This document shows positions 6,676-13,000 of a stretch of DNA of 13,000 nt, piece by piece. The position numbers and the translations under genes are program-made. The notes below the pieces were generated by a model that saw only the letters and a program-made list of their open reading frames with translations, had not been told where the DNA came from and searched no databases. The DNA comes from CAYFLR01 sp964343805 (GTDB taxonomy: Bacteria; Bdellovibrionota_B; Oligoflexia; CAYFLR01), in the NCBI GenBank assembly GCA_964343805.1, contig CAYFLR010000102.1, forward strand, positions 1-13,000. The letters are read 5' to 3'. The number at the start of each line of letters is the position of its first letter. Position 1 is the stretch's first letter.

Positions 6676-8982
6676 GTGTTTGATCAATTAACAACTGAAG
6701 ATCGCTTGATAGTTGAAGAGCAATTGGATCTGTTGACTCGGGTGCAGCGTGCGATGGTGGAAGTGGCTCGTAAAAGAATTTCCCAAAAGTCCTATAAAGA
6801 AAGGTTTGACGACCTACGAAATAGCTCTATAACTGAAAATAGCGATGATTTACCCCAAATTCTAGCTCAAATGCAACTTCTAGAAAACCATGCTCGGGTG
6901 GGGCAAGGTGGTAAAGAACTGCCTGATCGACGCCTACCCTATTTTGCAGTGATGCGTCTAAAAACTAAGAATAAAGTTCGCGATGTTCTACTGGGATACC
7001 GTACCTTTATAAATGCTAAGAACAGTGTCACCATTGTGGACTGGAGAAATGCTCCCATTACTCAAGTGTTCTTTACCGCCCAAGAGGGGGAAGAATACGA
7101 AGAAGAAGTAAATGGTCGTATCATTGAAGGGGTGGTGGAAAAACGAATCATTCTGGGATTTGATAATGGCAGTCTAAAGAAAATAATGACCACTGATGGA
7201 ATTTTACAATTGCATGAAGGTGAGTGGAAACGTTCTGATGAACTATATAAGCCTGAACTAGCTGGTGGGCAAGGAACAAGTATTTCTAGTAATGTTCTAG
7301 GAACTGGTTTGAGTGGGGTTAAAGATCCTGTTGTGTCCGCTCTTTTGGATAAAGATCAGTACAATGCCCTGCATCGAGATGACGGGGAACCACTTCTGGT
7401 TCTAGGAGGAGCTGGATCTGGGAAGACAACGGTGGCTCTTCACAGGTTGGCCACCATGTCCTATAACAACCCGCAAAAGTTCCCTCAAAGAGAACTCTTA
7501 GTTATAGTTCCTGAAAAGGGGCTTTCTCGCCTCTCTCGTCAATTATTGCGAGAAATTGGCATGCATAATGTGGCAGCTTATACTTATGATGAGTGGATCC
7601 ACAATCAAGGGATGAGAGTCTTTCCCGACGCTCCTAAAGTTTTGAGTCAAAACACACCTTTATCGGCTATTCGCTTCAAACGACACCGCGTAATGTTTCA
7701 GGTGATAGAGCAGTATATCAAAGACCTGACCAAAGATGCCGGTAATTTGATTAAAAAAGAGTTTAAATCTATTGGTTGGGTGCATAAACATTTTCAAGAA
7801 AACTCTCAGCTTCCTCTCATTGATCGAATCAATGAAACCGAAAAACATGTAACTTATAAAATTCAAAGGACTTTAGAGAAGCCTTTAGAAAGAGTGCAGG
7901 AGTTTTTTGCTCATTTGCGCAAAGAGATGTTATCCACTTCAAATGATAGAAAAAGTCTATTTATGTCAAGGTATTACCTTGATTTGGCGGTGGATCTTTC
8001 AGAAGGGCAACTGAAAGAGGATAGTATTGATTCCATCATAGAGCACAGTCGCTTGCAATTTTCCATGCGATCGGAAGATAAGTACCGCAATGTGGAAAAA
8101 AGCCGCTTAGAAACTGTTGATGGAAAAAGTTTGGATGAAGACACGCCCGATGAGGATGCCGGAACCATAGACGTGGAAGATTATTCTCTGTTGTTTTACT
8201 TGCTCAAATTGAAAACGGAGGCTGGAATTAAAGGAAAACGCCTTCATACTTATGGCCACATTGTTATTGATGAGGCCCAAGACTTAGCTCCTCTTGAACA
8301 TACTCTTATTAGCATGTCTCTTAGAGAAGAGGGGAGTGTAACTGTGGCCGGTGACCATAATCAGCAGATAGACCCCACTGCAGGGTTTATCTCCTGGGAT
8401 CATGTTTTTAAGTCTCTCGGTGTAAAGTACTCCAATCCGGTTCTCTTAAAAACCGCCTACAGGTCCACCAAGCCCATTACTGATTTTGCTCATAAAATTC
8501 TGGGAAAATATGCTGCCATTGAATACCCTGATTCTCATAAGGATGGGGTTCCGGTTGTATTTTCTCACTTTGCCCATCTGGGACATCTGGTGGTGGTTCT
8601 CACAGAGGCTCTGCAAGAACTTGTTTGTAATGAGCCCTTAGCCACTATAGCCATTCTAGCGAGAGATATCATTCAAGCTAGAAAGCTAGATGACATGCTC
8701 AGTCGATCTTTAAACTTAAGGCTGCTTGATGATGGTGAGTATCAAATGAAACCTGGCATCATTGTCTCTGATGTGGCCGGTGTGAAGGGGCTTGAATTTG
8801 ATTATGTGATTTTGCCAGATGTCAATAAACAGCAATACCCTGATTCCGAGCTGTCACGTAAGATCCTTCATGTGGGAGCCACCCGAGCGATTCACCAACT
8901 GTGGGTGATGGGATGTCCCAACTATTCCACGGTGGTGAAGGAGTATTTTGCCGAAATCAATCATCCCCAAGCAGATATTTAG
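6676..8982 (+). CDS. UvrD/Rep superfamily 1 helicase, HelD-like
   Basis: A 768-residue ATPase starting at GTG 6676, preceded by AAGGTGG. Superfamily 1 motifs appear in order: Walker A G244-G-A-G-S-G-K250-T, with the following VALHRLA typical of HelD; Walker B/motif II D532-E-A-Q-D; motif III G559-D-H-N-Q-Q; motif IV A594-Y-R-S; motif V G702-V-K-G-L-E-F; motif VI A735-T-R737-A. Before the ATPase core, T119-I-V-D-W-R-N-A-P with nearby aromatic residues matches the conserved IVDWRAP region of HelD/helicase IV-type proteins. The N-terminal 60 residues are charged and probably helical or coiled. The length suits HelD (about 700-780). In Firmicutes and Actinobacteria HelD releases stalled RNA polymerase from DNA; whether this protein does so, or acts in DNA repair, is inference. 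The gene is monocistronic by appearance, with a 137-base gap after it. Confidence 0.9.
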   Translation: MFDQLTTEDRLIVEEQLDLLTRVQRAMVEVARKRISQKSYKERFDDLRNSSITENSDDLPQILAQMQLLENHARVGQGGKELPDRRLPYFAVMRLKTKNKVRDVLLGYRTFINAKNSVTIVDWRNAPITQVFFTAQEGEEYEEEVNGRIIEGVVEKRIILGFDNGSLKKIMTTDGILQLHEGEWKRSDELYKPELAGGQGTSISSNVLGTGLSGVKDPVVSALLDKDQYNALHRDDGEPLLVLGGAGSGKTTVALHRLATMSYNNPQKFPQRELLVIVPEKGLSRLSRQLLREIGMHNVAAYTYDEWIHNQGMRVFPDAPKVLSQNTPLSAIRFKRHRVMFQVIEQYIKDLTKDAGNLIKKEFKSIGWVHKHFQENSQLPLIDRINETEKHVTYKIQRTLEKPLERVQEFFAHLRKEMLSTSNDRKSLFMSRYYLDLAVDLSEGQLKEDSIDSIIEHSRLQFSMRSEDKYRNVEKSRLETVDGKSLDEDTPDEDAGTIDVEDYSLLFYLLKLKTEAGIKGKRLHTYGHIVIDEAQDLAPLEHTLISMSLREEGSVTVAGDHNQQIDPTAGFISWDHVFKSLGVKYSNPVLLKTAYRSTKPITDFAHKILGKYAAIEYPDSHKDGVPVVFSHFAHLGHLVVVLTEALQELVCNEPLATIAILARDIIQARKLDDMLSRSLNLRLLDDGEYQMKPGIIVSDVAGVKGLEFDYVILPDVNKQQYPDSELSRKILHVGATRAIHQLWVMGCPNYSTVVKEYFAEINHPQADI

Positions 8983-9019
8983 AAATATTAATAAATCTCC
9001 TCAAAAATACCCCCCTGGG

Positions 9020-9047
9020 TAGGTTGTTGAATTTAAACGTAAACCTA
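9020..9047. repeat. Short inverted repeat overlapping a candidate promoter
   Basis: TAGGTT (9020-9025) and AACCTA (9042-9047) are perfect 6-base inverted arms separated by 16 bases. The right arm lies in the spacer of the candidate promoter at 9032-9060. The repeat could be an operator for the lipoprotein gene downstream, but arms this short occur by chance in AT-rich DNA. Confidence 0.25.
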
Positions 9048-9060
9048 GAAAATCTATAGA
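9032..9060 (+). promoter_or_regulatory. Candidate promoter for the Cys-rich lipoprotein gene
   Basis: TTTAAA (9032-9037; 4 of 6), 17 bp spacer, TATAGA (9055-9060; 4 of 6). Expected start of transcription near 9067, giving a leader of about 53 nt before the ATG at 9120. The match is moderate. A small 5-bp hairpin (TACCC/GGGTA, 9008-9021) lies just upstream but has no T-tract. Confidence 0.35.
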
Positions 9061-9119
9061 AAAGTAGAAAAATGCCGACGAGTTAAGCATACGCATATTT
9101 TTTATTATAGGGGTATAGG

Positions 9120-10784
9120 ATGTTTTATAAAGCTATAAAAGTATCTTTCTTTGTCCTCTTAGCTGCATTTTATCTCGATGCCTGTTCGCCGGAAAGGCGC
9201 ATTTTAGGTAAAAAGGATCAGCCGAAAGTTGAAAAAGAGACCGAGGCAGAGGAGAAACTGCCTAAGCAAGAGGTTGCTAAGGTTTCTTTGGAAAAGACTC
9301 AGATCTTGGAAGGGGAGTCGGTCTATGTGGCAAAATACAGCCTCTCTGAAGCCCGAAAAAAGGCCGCCAGTCAACCCAAAACCAGTGAACCTGCCGCAGA
9401 AGAAACCTTCAATTTAGTTAATAGTGCGGTGACAGATCCCATTGCCGGAAGCTACTCTTCTGAGACCCAAACCAAATATAATCCCACTATAAAATATCAA
9501 ATCGATAAAGAGAAACTCTCCAAGTTTAATGCCTGCGGCCCTTGGAATGAATTTGCGGAAGATTACTTTGTGGAAACCAATAATAACTATTTTAACCTCT
9601 TTGCTGCCACCACTATGTACACCATGTACGACTCTGACTTAGCCCGGCCTACTTTTAGAAACCGGGCGGATTTTCAGAGTTCTGATATTCAAAGAACCAC
9701 CGACACAGACAGTTTTTTAAGAAACAAAGGGGCCTGTTTAGAACAAAGGTGGTCTCTTTCTTTAACCGATCAAGAGGCGGTACCTTCTTTACCCACCACC
9801 TCCAATGATGCGGAAAATCGATGTGCCAACGACCCCTGTGTGGATAAAACTAGATTGGAAGTTTCCGGAGAGGTGTTATCTGATCTGAATGTGGATTGGG
9901 GTGGGGCTGACACCGGTGGAATGTCTAACAACGTAGCTTGGATGAACCTTCTTCAATGCCTCAGCGAGCAATTTAATAAAACCTACACCGATATGATCAA
10001 TGTCGGAGGTATCCAGTTTGAGGAGATTCACTTAAGCGACATCGATCAAATCGCTGCCAGTGGCCGTGTGAGTGTGGTTCCGGCGGTAAGAAACCAATAC
10101 CGTCAGGTGGTGAGAGCAGCAAAATGTCAAGTGAACGGTCGCCAGTATGAGATGAGTGAAAGTTGCGGTGTATTCTGCCAATCCTTCTCTCAAGATGTCA
10201 AGCTCTGCTATGATATAAGATCGAACCCTAGCAAGCGAAATGAGAGTGAAGAGTTTCTAACCCAAGGACGAAGACGATTTGTCACTAGAGATATAGAAGG
10301 GTACGTGCCAGCTTATGAGAGAAATGAGCCCATCACCGGACTCACCTATATGTCCATTAAGAAAAGTAATACAGAAATATACAATGTGCGTATCATGCAC
10401 AACCTGCATAAAAGTCATATCCTGGGTCAAGGTGGTTCGGGAGAGAGTTTAGGCGATGGAGTAAACAGACAATCTCGATTTTTTAGTTTTCATATTCCCT
10501 TTTGCCCCGAAGCGGAAAAATATTATGAGTACAAAGTCTGCAATGTTCCCATTGATCAACACGATGATTTTGGAAAAGCAAAAGACGGCACGATGGGAAG
10601 CCTGCCGAACTGTTTTGCGGTTCCCGACAATTGGATCATTTCCGATGTAAGGATTATGGATGATATGGTGGGTAAATCCTGGTCGTCCATTGGAACCATT
10701 TCAGTTCCACCCATTGGAGCGCCGCCTCCGGGGGTGACTTTAACTCCTGCCCCGACAGGTCCGCAGGAAAAGTATAGATATGTT
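9120..10784 (+). CDS. Cys-rich lipoprotein of unknown function, 3' end lost in assembly gap
   Basis: 555 codons are visible before the N-run. ATG 9120 follows a GGGG stretch 6 nt upstream. The N-terminus is a lipoprotein signal with L-D-A-C (Cys22; Asp at -2 is non-standard). It is followed by a long charged linker (about residues 23-60, rich in Lys and Glu) and a region of Ala, Lys and Ser. The mature body has 12 further cysteines, including paired arrangements (RCANDPC, SCGVFC, and C-P-E-A-E with KVCNVP), suggesting disulphide bonds in the envelope. The visible C-terminal part is Pro-rich (GAPPPGVTLTPAPTGP). I do not recognise any domain. The true C-terminus is unknown because the frame enters unresolved bases at 10785. 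The downstream secreted EF-hand protein may lie in the same operon. Confidence 0.8.
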
Positions 10785-10884
10785 NNNNNNNNNNNNNNNN
10801 NNNNNNNNNNNNNNNNNNNNNNNNNNNNNNNNNNNNNNNNNNNNNNNNNNNNNNNNNNNNNNNNNNNNNNNNNNNNNNNNNNNN
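10785..10884. other. Assembly gap (100 N)
   Basis: Exactly 100 unresolved bases, the conventional length for a scaffold gap of unknown size. The gap hides the end of the lipoprotein gene and any terminator or promoter before the next gene. Distances across it, and even the adjacency of the two genes, should not be trusted. Confidence 0.97.
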
Positions 10885-10916
10885 CACATTAAATTTTATT
10901 TAAAAAAGAGGACATA

Positions 10917-12407
10917 ATGAAAAAAATAAAATTTATGATTCTTATATTAGCAGCTCTTTTTTCTCTCCAAATATTTGCTCAAGTGAGCTATATCAACTAT
11001 GTGGATGCCTACGAAGTTCTAGCTAAGACTGAATTTAAAATTGATACTCCCACCGGCAATGATATGATTATAGGTCATAATGGAGGGGGGCATAGTAAGC
11101 TCTGTTTGAGTGGGAATTGTAAAAATGATGGTGGTAATTTATGTAAGAACAGTAATACTGGTACCTTCTATCTAAACCCTGGGCTCATCACTTTTAGAGA
11201 CACTGCAGCGAATGGTGCTTCTAGAGAGCAAAAGCAATTGGGTCTCTTTTTTGATACCAACCCTACTGTTCCCAACTGGTACCATAAGGGATGGCGTAAA
11301 TACAGTCCAGAAGTTCCCGCCAGTGCATGGTACAAACCCGCATGGCATCGACCCGATACCTATGGTGATCGTTATTGGAGTACTTCCGACTTTGATAATC
11401 CAAACATTTTAATGATCCCTCATGTTATGACCGACCCTGCTTTTAAGTGCTATCTTTCCGATGACAATGTGGTGGTGGACACCACCAACCCTAATGATGC
11501 TTTCTATTTAAACAAAGGATATATTACCGGCCTTAAAAAGCTTAAACAGGCGGTTATTTCTAATACCTATAGTCCCCTGGTAATTAATATTAATCATCCT
11601 AATCACACCACCAATAGCCCTTCTCCTCTGCTAGGTTTAGATGCAGGAGTGGAATTTCTAGGAATGAGAGACACCTCTTTAATTAGTAAGAGAAAAGGTT
11701 CTTATGATGAGAATTTAAGAATTCCCATCAGTGAAGAGTTTGAAAAACTAGTAGATGTTACTACTCCAGCCAAAGTAAAAACTGGCTGGATTAATGGTGC
11801 CGCCGGCAATGCCCTGCTAGTATTAGACTTAAATGAAGATGGTGTGATCAATAGCGGTATGGAACTTTTTGGTGAATCTACAGTAATGGAAAAAGCCATC
11901 GACTTTGGCAAGTTTGGAAACTATGAAGAGGGTGAATTTGCCGGAAATGGATTTCTAGCCTTGGCCCAATATGATGATAATCTAGATGGAAAAATCGACG
12001 CCAGTGACCCTGTTTTCAGTAAACTTCGTTTATGGCTCGATGGAAAAGATAATGAAACTCCCGATGGCATCACCGATGAAGGAGAATTAGCCACCCTCGA
12101 TGAGTATAACATTGTCTCTTTTGATGTGGATAATATAGTGGAGATGCACCAGATAGATCAACATGGTAATGAAACTCGCTATCGTTCTTCTTACAAATAT
12201 AAAAACAGTGCGGGGAAAGTTTATGAGTCGGTGGTTTTTGATATCTATTTTGTCTATGACCGTAAGCCCGATGAAGTGGCTTTGGATCAAGCGATGGAAA
12301 ATGTAAACTCCAATGATCTAGAGCAAATGGCTGAAGATGCACAAACGGCGGAAGTGGTGAACGCAGTTTTTAAACAGTTTACCAATACCAATAGTAATCC
12401 CGAATAA
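10917..12407 (+). CDS. Secreted calcium-binding protein with RTX-type EF-hand module
   Basis: A 496-residue exported protein. ATG 10917 follows GAGGA at 4 nt. The signal peptide (MKKIKFMILILAALFSL) is probably cleaved after IFA. Residues about 35-290 hold an unrecognised region containing a Gly-rich patch with three cysteines (LCLSGNC, then LCKNS) and a segment rich in Trp/Tyr/Pro. Residues about 294-395 hold calcium-binding loops: D304-L-N306-E-D308-G-V-I-N312 followed by ELFGE, then a canonical EF-hand loop D353, N355, D357, D361, D364. A longer acidic loop follows (LWLDGKD, then GITDEGEL, ending near residue 391). This order of LDLNxDG, ELFG, ALAxxDxNxDGxID, LRxWxD and DEGEL is the module found repeatedly in very large RTX-type calcium-binding proteins; it is established there, not in short proteins. 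No RTX nonapeptide repeats or type I secretion tail are visible, so export through Sec is likely. Confidence 0.85.
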   Translation: MKKIKFMILILAALFSLQIFAQVSYINYVDAYEVLAKTEFKIDTPTGNDMIIGHNGGGHSKLCLSGNCKNDGGNLCKNSNTGTFYLNPGLITFRDTAANGASREQKQLGLFFDTNPTVPNWYHKGWRKYSPEVPASAWYKPAWHRPDTYGDRYWSTSDFDNPNILMIPHVMTDPAFKCYLSDDNVVVDTTNPNDAFYLNKGYITGLKKLKQAVISNTYSPLVININHPNHTTNSPSPLLGLDAGVEFLGMRDTSLISKRKGSYDENLRIPISEEFEKLVDVTTPAKVKTGWINGAAGNALLVLDLNEDGVINSGMELFGESTVMEKAIDFGKFGNYEEGEFAGNGFLALAQYDDNLDGKIDASDPVFSKLRLWLDGKDNETPDGITDEGELATLDEYNIVSFDVDNIVEMHQIDQHGNETRYRSSYKYKNSAGKVYESVVFDIYFVYDRKPDEVALDQAMENVNSNDLEQMAEDAQTAEVVNAVFKQFTNTNSNPE

Positions 12408-12440
12408 ATAACTATTTAACCATACATAGTTCATATCCAT

Positions 12441-12469
12441 TTGTAACCCAGACTACTAGGTAGTAAAAT
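12441..12469 (+). promoter_or_regulatory. Candidate sigma70-type promoter for the M48 protease gene
   Basis: TTGTAA (12441-12446; 4 of 6), 17 bp spacer, TAAAAT (12464-12469; 5 of 6). Expected start of transcription near 12476, about 37 nt before the ATG at 12513. A small inverted repeat, ACTAC-TAG-GTAGT (12452-12464), fills most of the spacer and abuts the -10, a plausible but unproven operator position. Confidence 0.45.
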
Positions 12470-12512
12470 TGCTTTATTTACCATAAGAGACAATGGAAAT
12501 AAGGCAAGTCAT

Positions 12513-13000
12513 ATGAAAGATTTCTTTTCAGCTCAAAAGGTAGCTCGATTCAAGACTAAAAAGTTAATTCTCTATCTGTTGGGTGCGACTTTTTTAATAT
12601 CCATTCTCCTTTCACTTGTTTTAATTCCTTGTTTTCCTTTTTTGTTTCACGAAAGATTACCCTCCAATAAAGATTACGATAGCGCCTTTGCTCTTTATTT
12701 TTATCTTATGCATTATCCATTAGAGTTCCTTAAACTGCTCAGTGTGGGAAAGATTATTATCTCCATCTTATTGGTTATGCTTTTTATATGTTTCGTGAGT
12801 CTGTATCGGTATTTAAAACTATTGAAGGGAGGAGGGGGAGATTTAATCAAAGAGTTAAACACTCGCAATATTGATAAGCTTAAACAGCAAAACCTCAAAA
12901 TCCAGCGGTTAAAAAATGTGGTCGAGGAGATGTCCATTGCTGCATGTATCCCGGTGCCATCCATCTACTTGATATTGGGGCAAGGAGATTCTATTAATGC
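12513..13000 (+). CDS. M48-family membrane zinc metalloprotease, N-terminal part (runs off window)
   Basis: The frame is open from ATG 12513 to the window end (162 codons plus 2 bases). AAGG lies 8 nt upstream. Two membrane helices are visible (about residues 18-45 and 78-100), with a loop of about 30 residues between them. After a basic, helical cytoplasmic stretch comes L133-K-N-V-V-E-E-M140-S-I-A-A, then P147-V-P-S-I-Y-L and D159-S-I-N-A. This NVVEEMxxAxxxPxPxxY and INA signature is characteristic of HtpX-related M48 proteases shortly before their HExxH active site, which would lie beyond the right edge. M48 membrane proteases of this kind degrade misfolded membrane or envelope proteins. 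The identification is strong by motif, but the catalytic residues are outside the window. Confidence 0.85.
   Translation, partial: MKDFFSAQKVARFKTKKLILYLLGATFLISILLSLVLIPCFPFLFHERLPSNKDYDSAFALYFYLMHYPLEFLKLLSVGKIIISILLVMLFICFVSLYRYLKLLKGGGGDLIKELNTRNIDKLKQQNLKIQRLKNVVEEMSIAACIPVPSIYLILGQGDSIN

Noticed and set aside
9008..9021. Hairpin TACCC-CCCT-GGGTA after the helicase gene as an intrinsic terminator.
   Set aside because: The stem is only 5 bp and is followed by GGTTGTTG rather than a T-tract.
10654..10892. Coding frames that continue across the N-run on either strand.
   Set aside because: Continuity through unresolved bases is an artefact; only sequence up to 10784 and from 10885 can be read.
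11702..12342. Several minus-strand frames of 60-90 codons inside the EF-hand gene, and similar ones inside the helicase gene.
   Set aside because: They lie opposite well-supported coding sequence, have no ribosome binding sites I could find, and show no protein-like features.
12410..12431. Inverted repeat AACTAT/ATAGTT after the EF-hand gene as a terminator.
   Set aside because: It is an AT-rich 6-bp stem with a 10-base loop and no following T-run, too weak to call.
12713..12964. An 83-codon minus-strand frame near the right edge.
   Set aside because: It is antisense to the M48 protease frame, whose motifs clearly mark the plus strand as coding.

Overview
The window is compactly packed, AT-leaning bacterial DNA (roughly 40% GC by eye) from a Gram-negative organism. 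Four of the twelve genes encode predicted lipoproteins and two more encode products with Sec-type signal peptides. Many lipoproteins, a secreted metzincin-type protease, a HelD-like helicase and tight gene packing would suit Bdellovibrionota or a related former deltaproteobacterial lineage. That placement is inference: no rRNA or other phylogenetic marker is present. There are no tRNAs, IS elements, CRISPR arrays or phage genes, and no gene-free stretch over 300 bases.

Layout, left to right. (1) 2-91 is the 3' end of an unidentified + strand gene, whose stop overlaps a convergent gene. (2) 78-797 (-) is an exported protein with a C-terminal membrane anchor. (3) 911-2539 (+) is a lipoprotein zinc protease with a full HExxHxxGxxH motif and Met-turn. 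(4) 3331-2528 (-) is a two-gene unit: a 60-residue protein, then an LPP20-like lipoprotein. (5) 3421-5508 (+) is a probable operon: sigma70-like promoter, an 81-residue Cys/His protein resembling a zinc finger, then two Opp/Dpp-type ABC permeases, the second translationally coupled to the first. (6) 5435-6514 (-) is an unrecognised lipoprotein whose 3' end overlaps the permease gene by 74 bp. (7) 6676-8982 (+) is a UvrD/HelD-type superfamily 1 helicase. (8) 9120-10784 (+) is a Cys-rich lipoprotein cut by a 100-N assembly gap. (9) 10917-12407 (+) is a secreted protein carrying the EF-hand module usually found in giant RTX-type proteins. (10) 12513-13000 (+) is the 5' part of an M48-family membrane metalloprotease, running off the window.

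How they might work together: most genes are devoted to the cell envelope (lipoproteins, proteases, transporter permeases, a calcium-binding exported protein), with the helicase as the cytoplasmic exception. The clearest functional unit is the zinc-finger-like ORF plus permease pair, which has no ATPase or substrate-binding protein nearby. The Cys-rich lipoprotein and the EF-hand secreted protein may be co-transcribed, but the gap between them hides the evidence. I do not see a complete, clearly new system; the most unusual elements are the orphan permease operon and the short stand-alone RTX-type EF-hand protein.
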